Shown: positions 63,844-64,000 of the stretch, one piece after another
Layout of the letters: the number at the start of each line of letters is the position of its first letter
Numbering within the stretch: position 1 is the stretch's first letter
Assembly (NCBI RefSeq): GCF_009193175.1
Contig: NZ_VUKE01000002.1
Location: 186,001 to 250,000, forward strand
From: Georgenia ruanii
GTDB taxonomy: Bacteria > Actinomycetota > Actinomycetes > Actinomycetales > Actinomycetaceae
DNA length: 64,000 bases
Direction of reading: 5' to 3'
The notes under the pieces: generated by a model
Database searches by the model: none
What the model was told of the DNA's origin: nothing
What the model saw: the letters and a program-made list of their open reading frames with translations, nothing else
Position numbers and translations under genes: made by a program

Positions 63844-63918
63844 CGGCGGCGGCGGGTCCCGGGCACGCTGTGCCACGATGACCGGGGGCCGCCGTCGCGG
63901 CCGGGAAGGAGCAGGAGC

Positions 63919-64000
63919 ATGGCCCACGAACGTGACACCCGGGTGCGCGGGGACGAGGCGGAGAAGATGGCGGCGATGAACCGCTGGCTCGACGCGGTGT
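63919..64000 (+). CDS. N-terminus of a gene cut by the window edge, possible molybdoenzyme
   Basis: ATG at 63919 with a GAAGGAGCAGGAG site. Only 27 residues are visible: MAHERDTRVRGDEAEKMAAM, then NRWLDAV. The start resembles some actinobacterial formate dehydrogenase large subunits, and the divergent TorD and ferredoxin genes fit such a neighbour. This is inference; the 82 bases cannot prove it. Confidence 0.4.
   Translation, partial: MAHERDTRVRGDEAEKMAAMNRWLDAV

Noticed and set aside
63709-63927. Reverse-strand collagen-like ORF with GPKGPGAA repeats
   Set aside because: The pattern is simply the 24-bp (8-codon) DNA repeat read in one frame. It overlaps the start of the forward gene and has no ribosome site.

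Overview
The window is very GC-rich (low-to-mid 70 percent by eye) and carries an actinobacterial gene set: mtrA-mtrB-lpqB, long-form hpf, secA without a zinc tail, a SigR/RsrA pair followed by the 24-residue ribosomal protein bL37, HisN, an Rv3235-family gene and a DUF222/HNH gene. Gene content and style fit a Micrococcales-type actinomycete, perhaps a Georgenia- or Cellulomonas-like organism. That placement is inference. No rRNA, tRNA, prophage, IS element or CRISPR array was found.

Layout. 1-2.7 kb: 3' part of malate synthase, a GNAT and a methyltransferase. 2.8-7.4 kb: a sensor kinase, NarL-type regulator and NatAB-like ABC exporter. 7.6-14.9 kb: a CGNR zinc-finger regulator divergent from an EamA transporter, a ChbG/YdjC deacetylase-like gene, a TetR/ABC exporter operon, an isochorismatase-fold hydrolase and a glycolipid-binding-like protein. 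14.99-15.21 kb: a six-copy minisatellite and a nested palindrome. 15.3-17.2 kb: divergent RDD and SpoIIM-like membrane proteins. 17.3-19.5 kb: a degenerate GyrB-like ATPase with an unknown partner, then a small exported protein. 19.6-25.3 kb: a tightly overlapping operon of a prion-like-tailed membrane protein, DUF4129, DUF4350, MoxR and DUF58. 25.5-31.8 kb: mtrA-mtrB-lpqB-comF-hpf, in the order known from mycobacteria. 32-35.8 kb: aroD and a DUF72-UdgX-YcaQ-like cluster sitting between hpf and secA. 36-41 kb: secA, then a luciferase-like flavin monooxygenase/flavin reductase operon with a clear SigR-type promoter. 41.2-49.6 kb: a frameshifted HNH gene, a quinone oxidoreductase, Rv3235-family, LysM, an Sm-like protein, an excisionase-type HTH, and CpaB/CpaE-like genes without the rest of a pilus operon. 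49.7-58 kb: sbcCD, hisN, aroA-rsgA and a DoxX protein. 58.1-59.5 kb: sigR-rsrA-bL37. 59.5-64 kb: a quinone oxidoreductase, DUF4097, a possible TorD-like protein, and a TorD/ferredoxin pair next to a truncated gene that may begin a formate dehydrogenase.

How the genes work together. Three themes stand out. Envelope signalling and secretion are represented by MtrAB-LpqB, SecA, the MoxR/DUF58 operon and two ABC exporters. DNA maintenance is represented by UdgX, YcaQ-like, SbcCD and an HNH nuclease. Thiol-oxidative stress is represented by SigR-RsrA, with GGAAT-N18-GTT promoters in front of both sigR and the flavin oxidoreductase operon. Many genes have a TANNNT hexamer ending 5-8 nt before the start codon, which suggests frequent leaderless transcription. 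The same rule reveals two probable leader ORFs. The most unusual sequence features are short tandem duplications between genes. One has inserted a 10-codon mini-cistron between an ABC ATPase and its permease.
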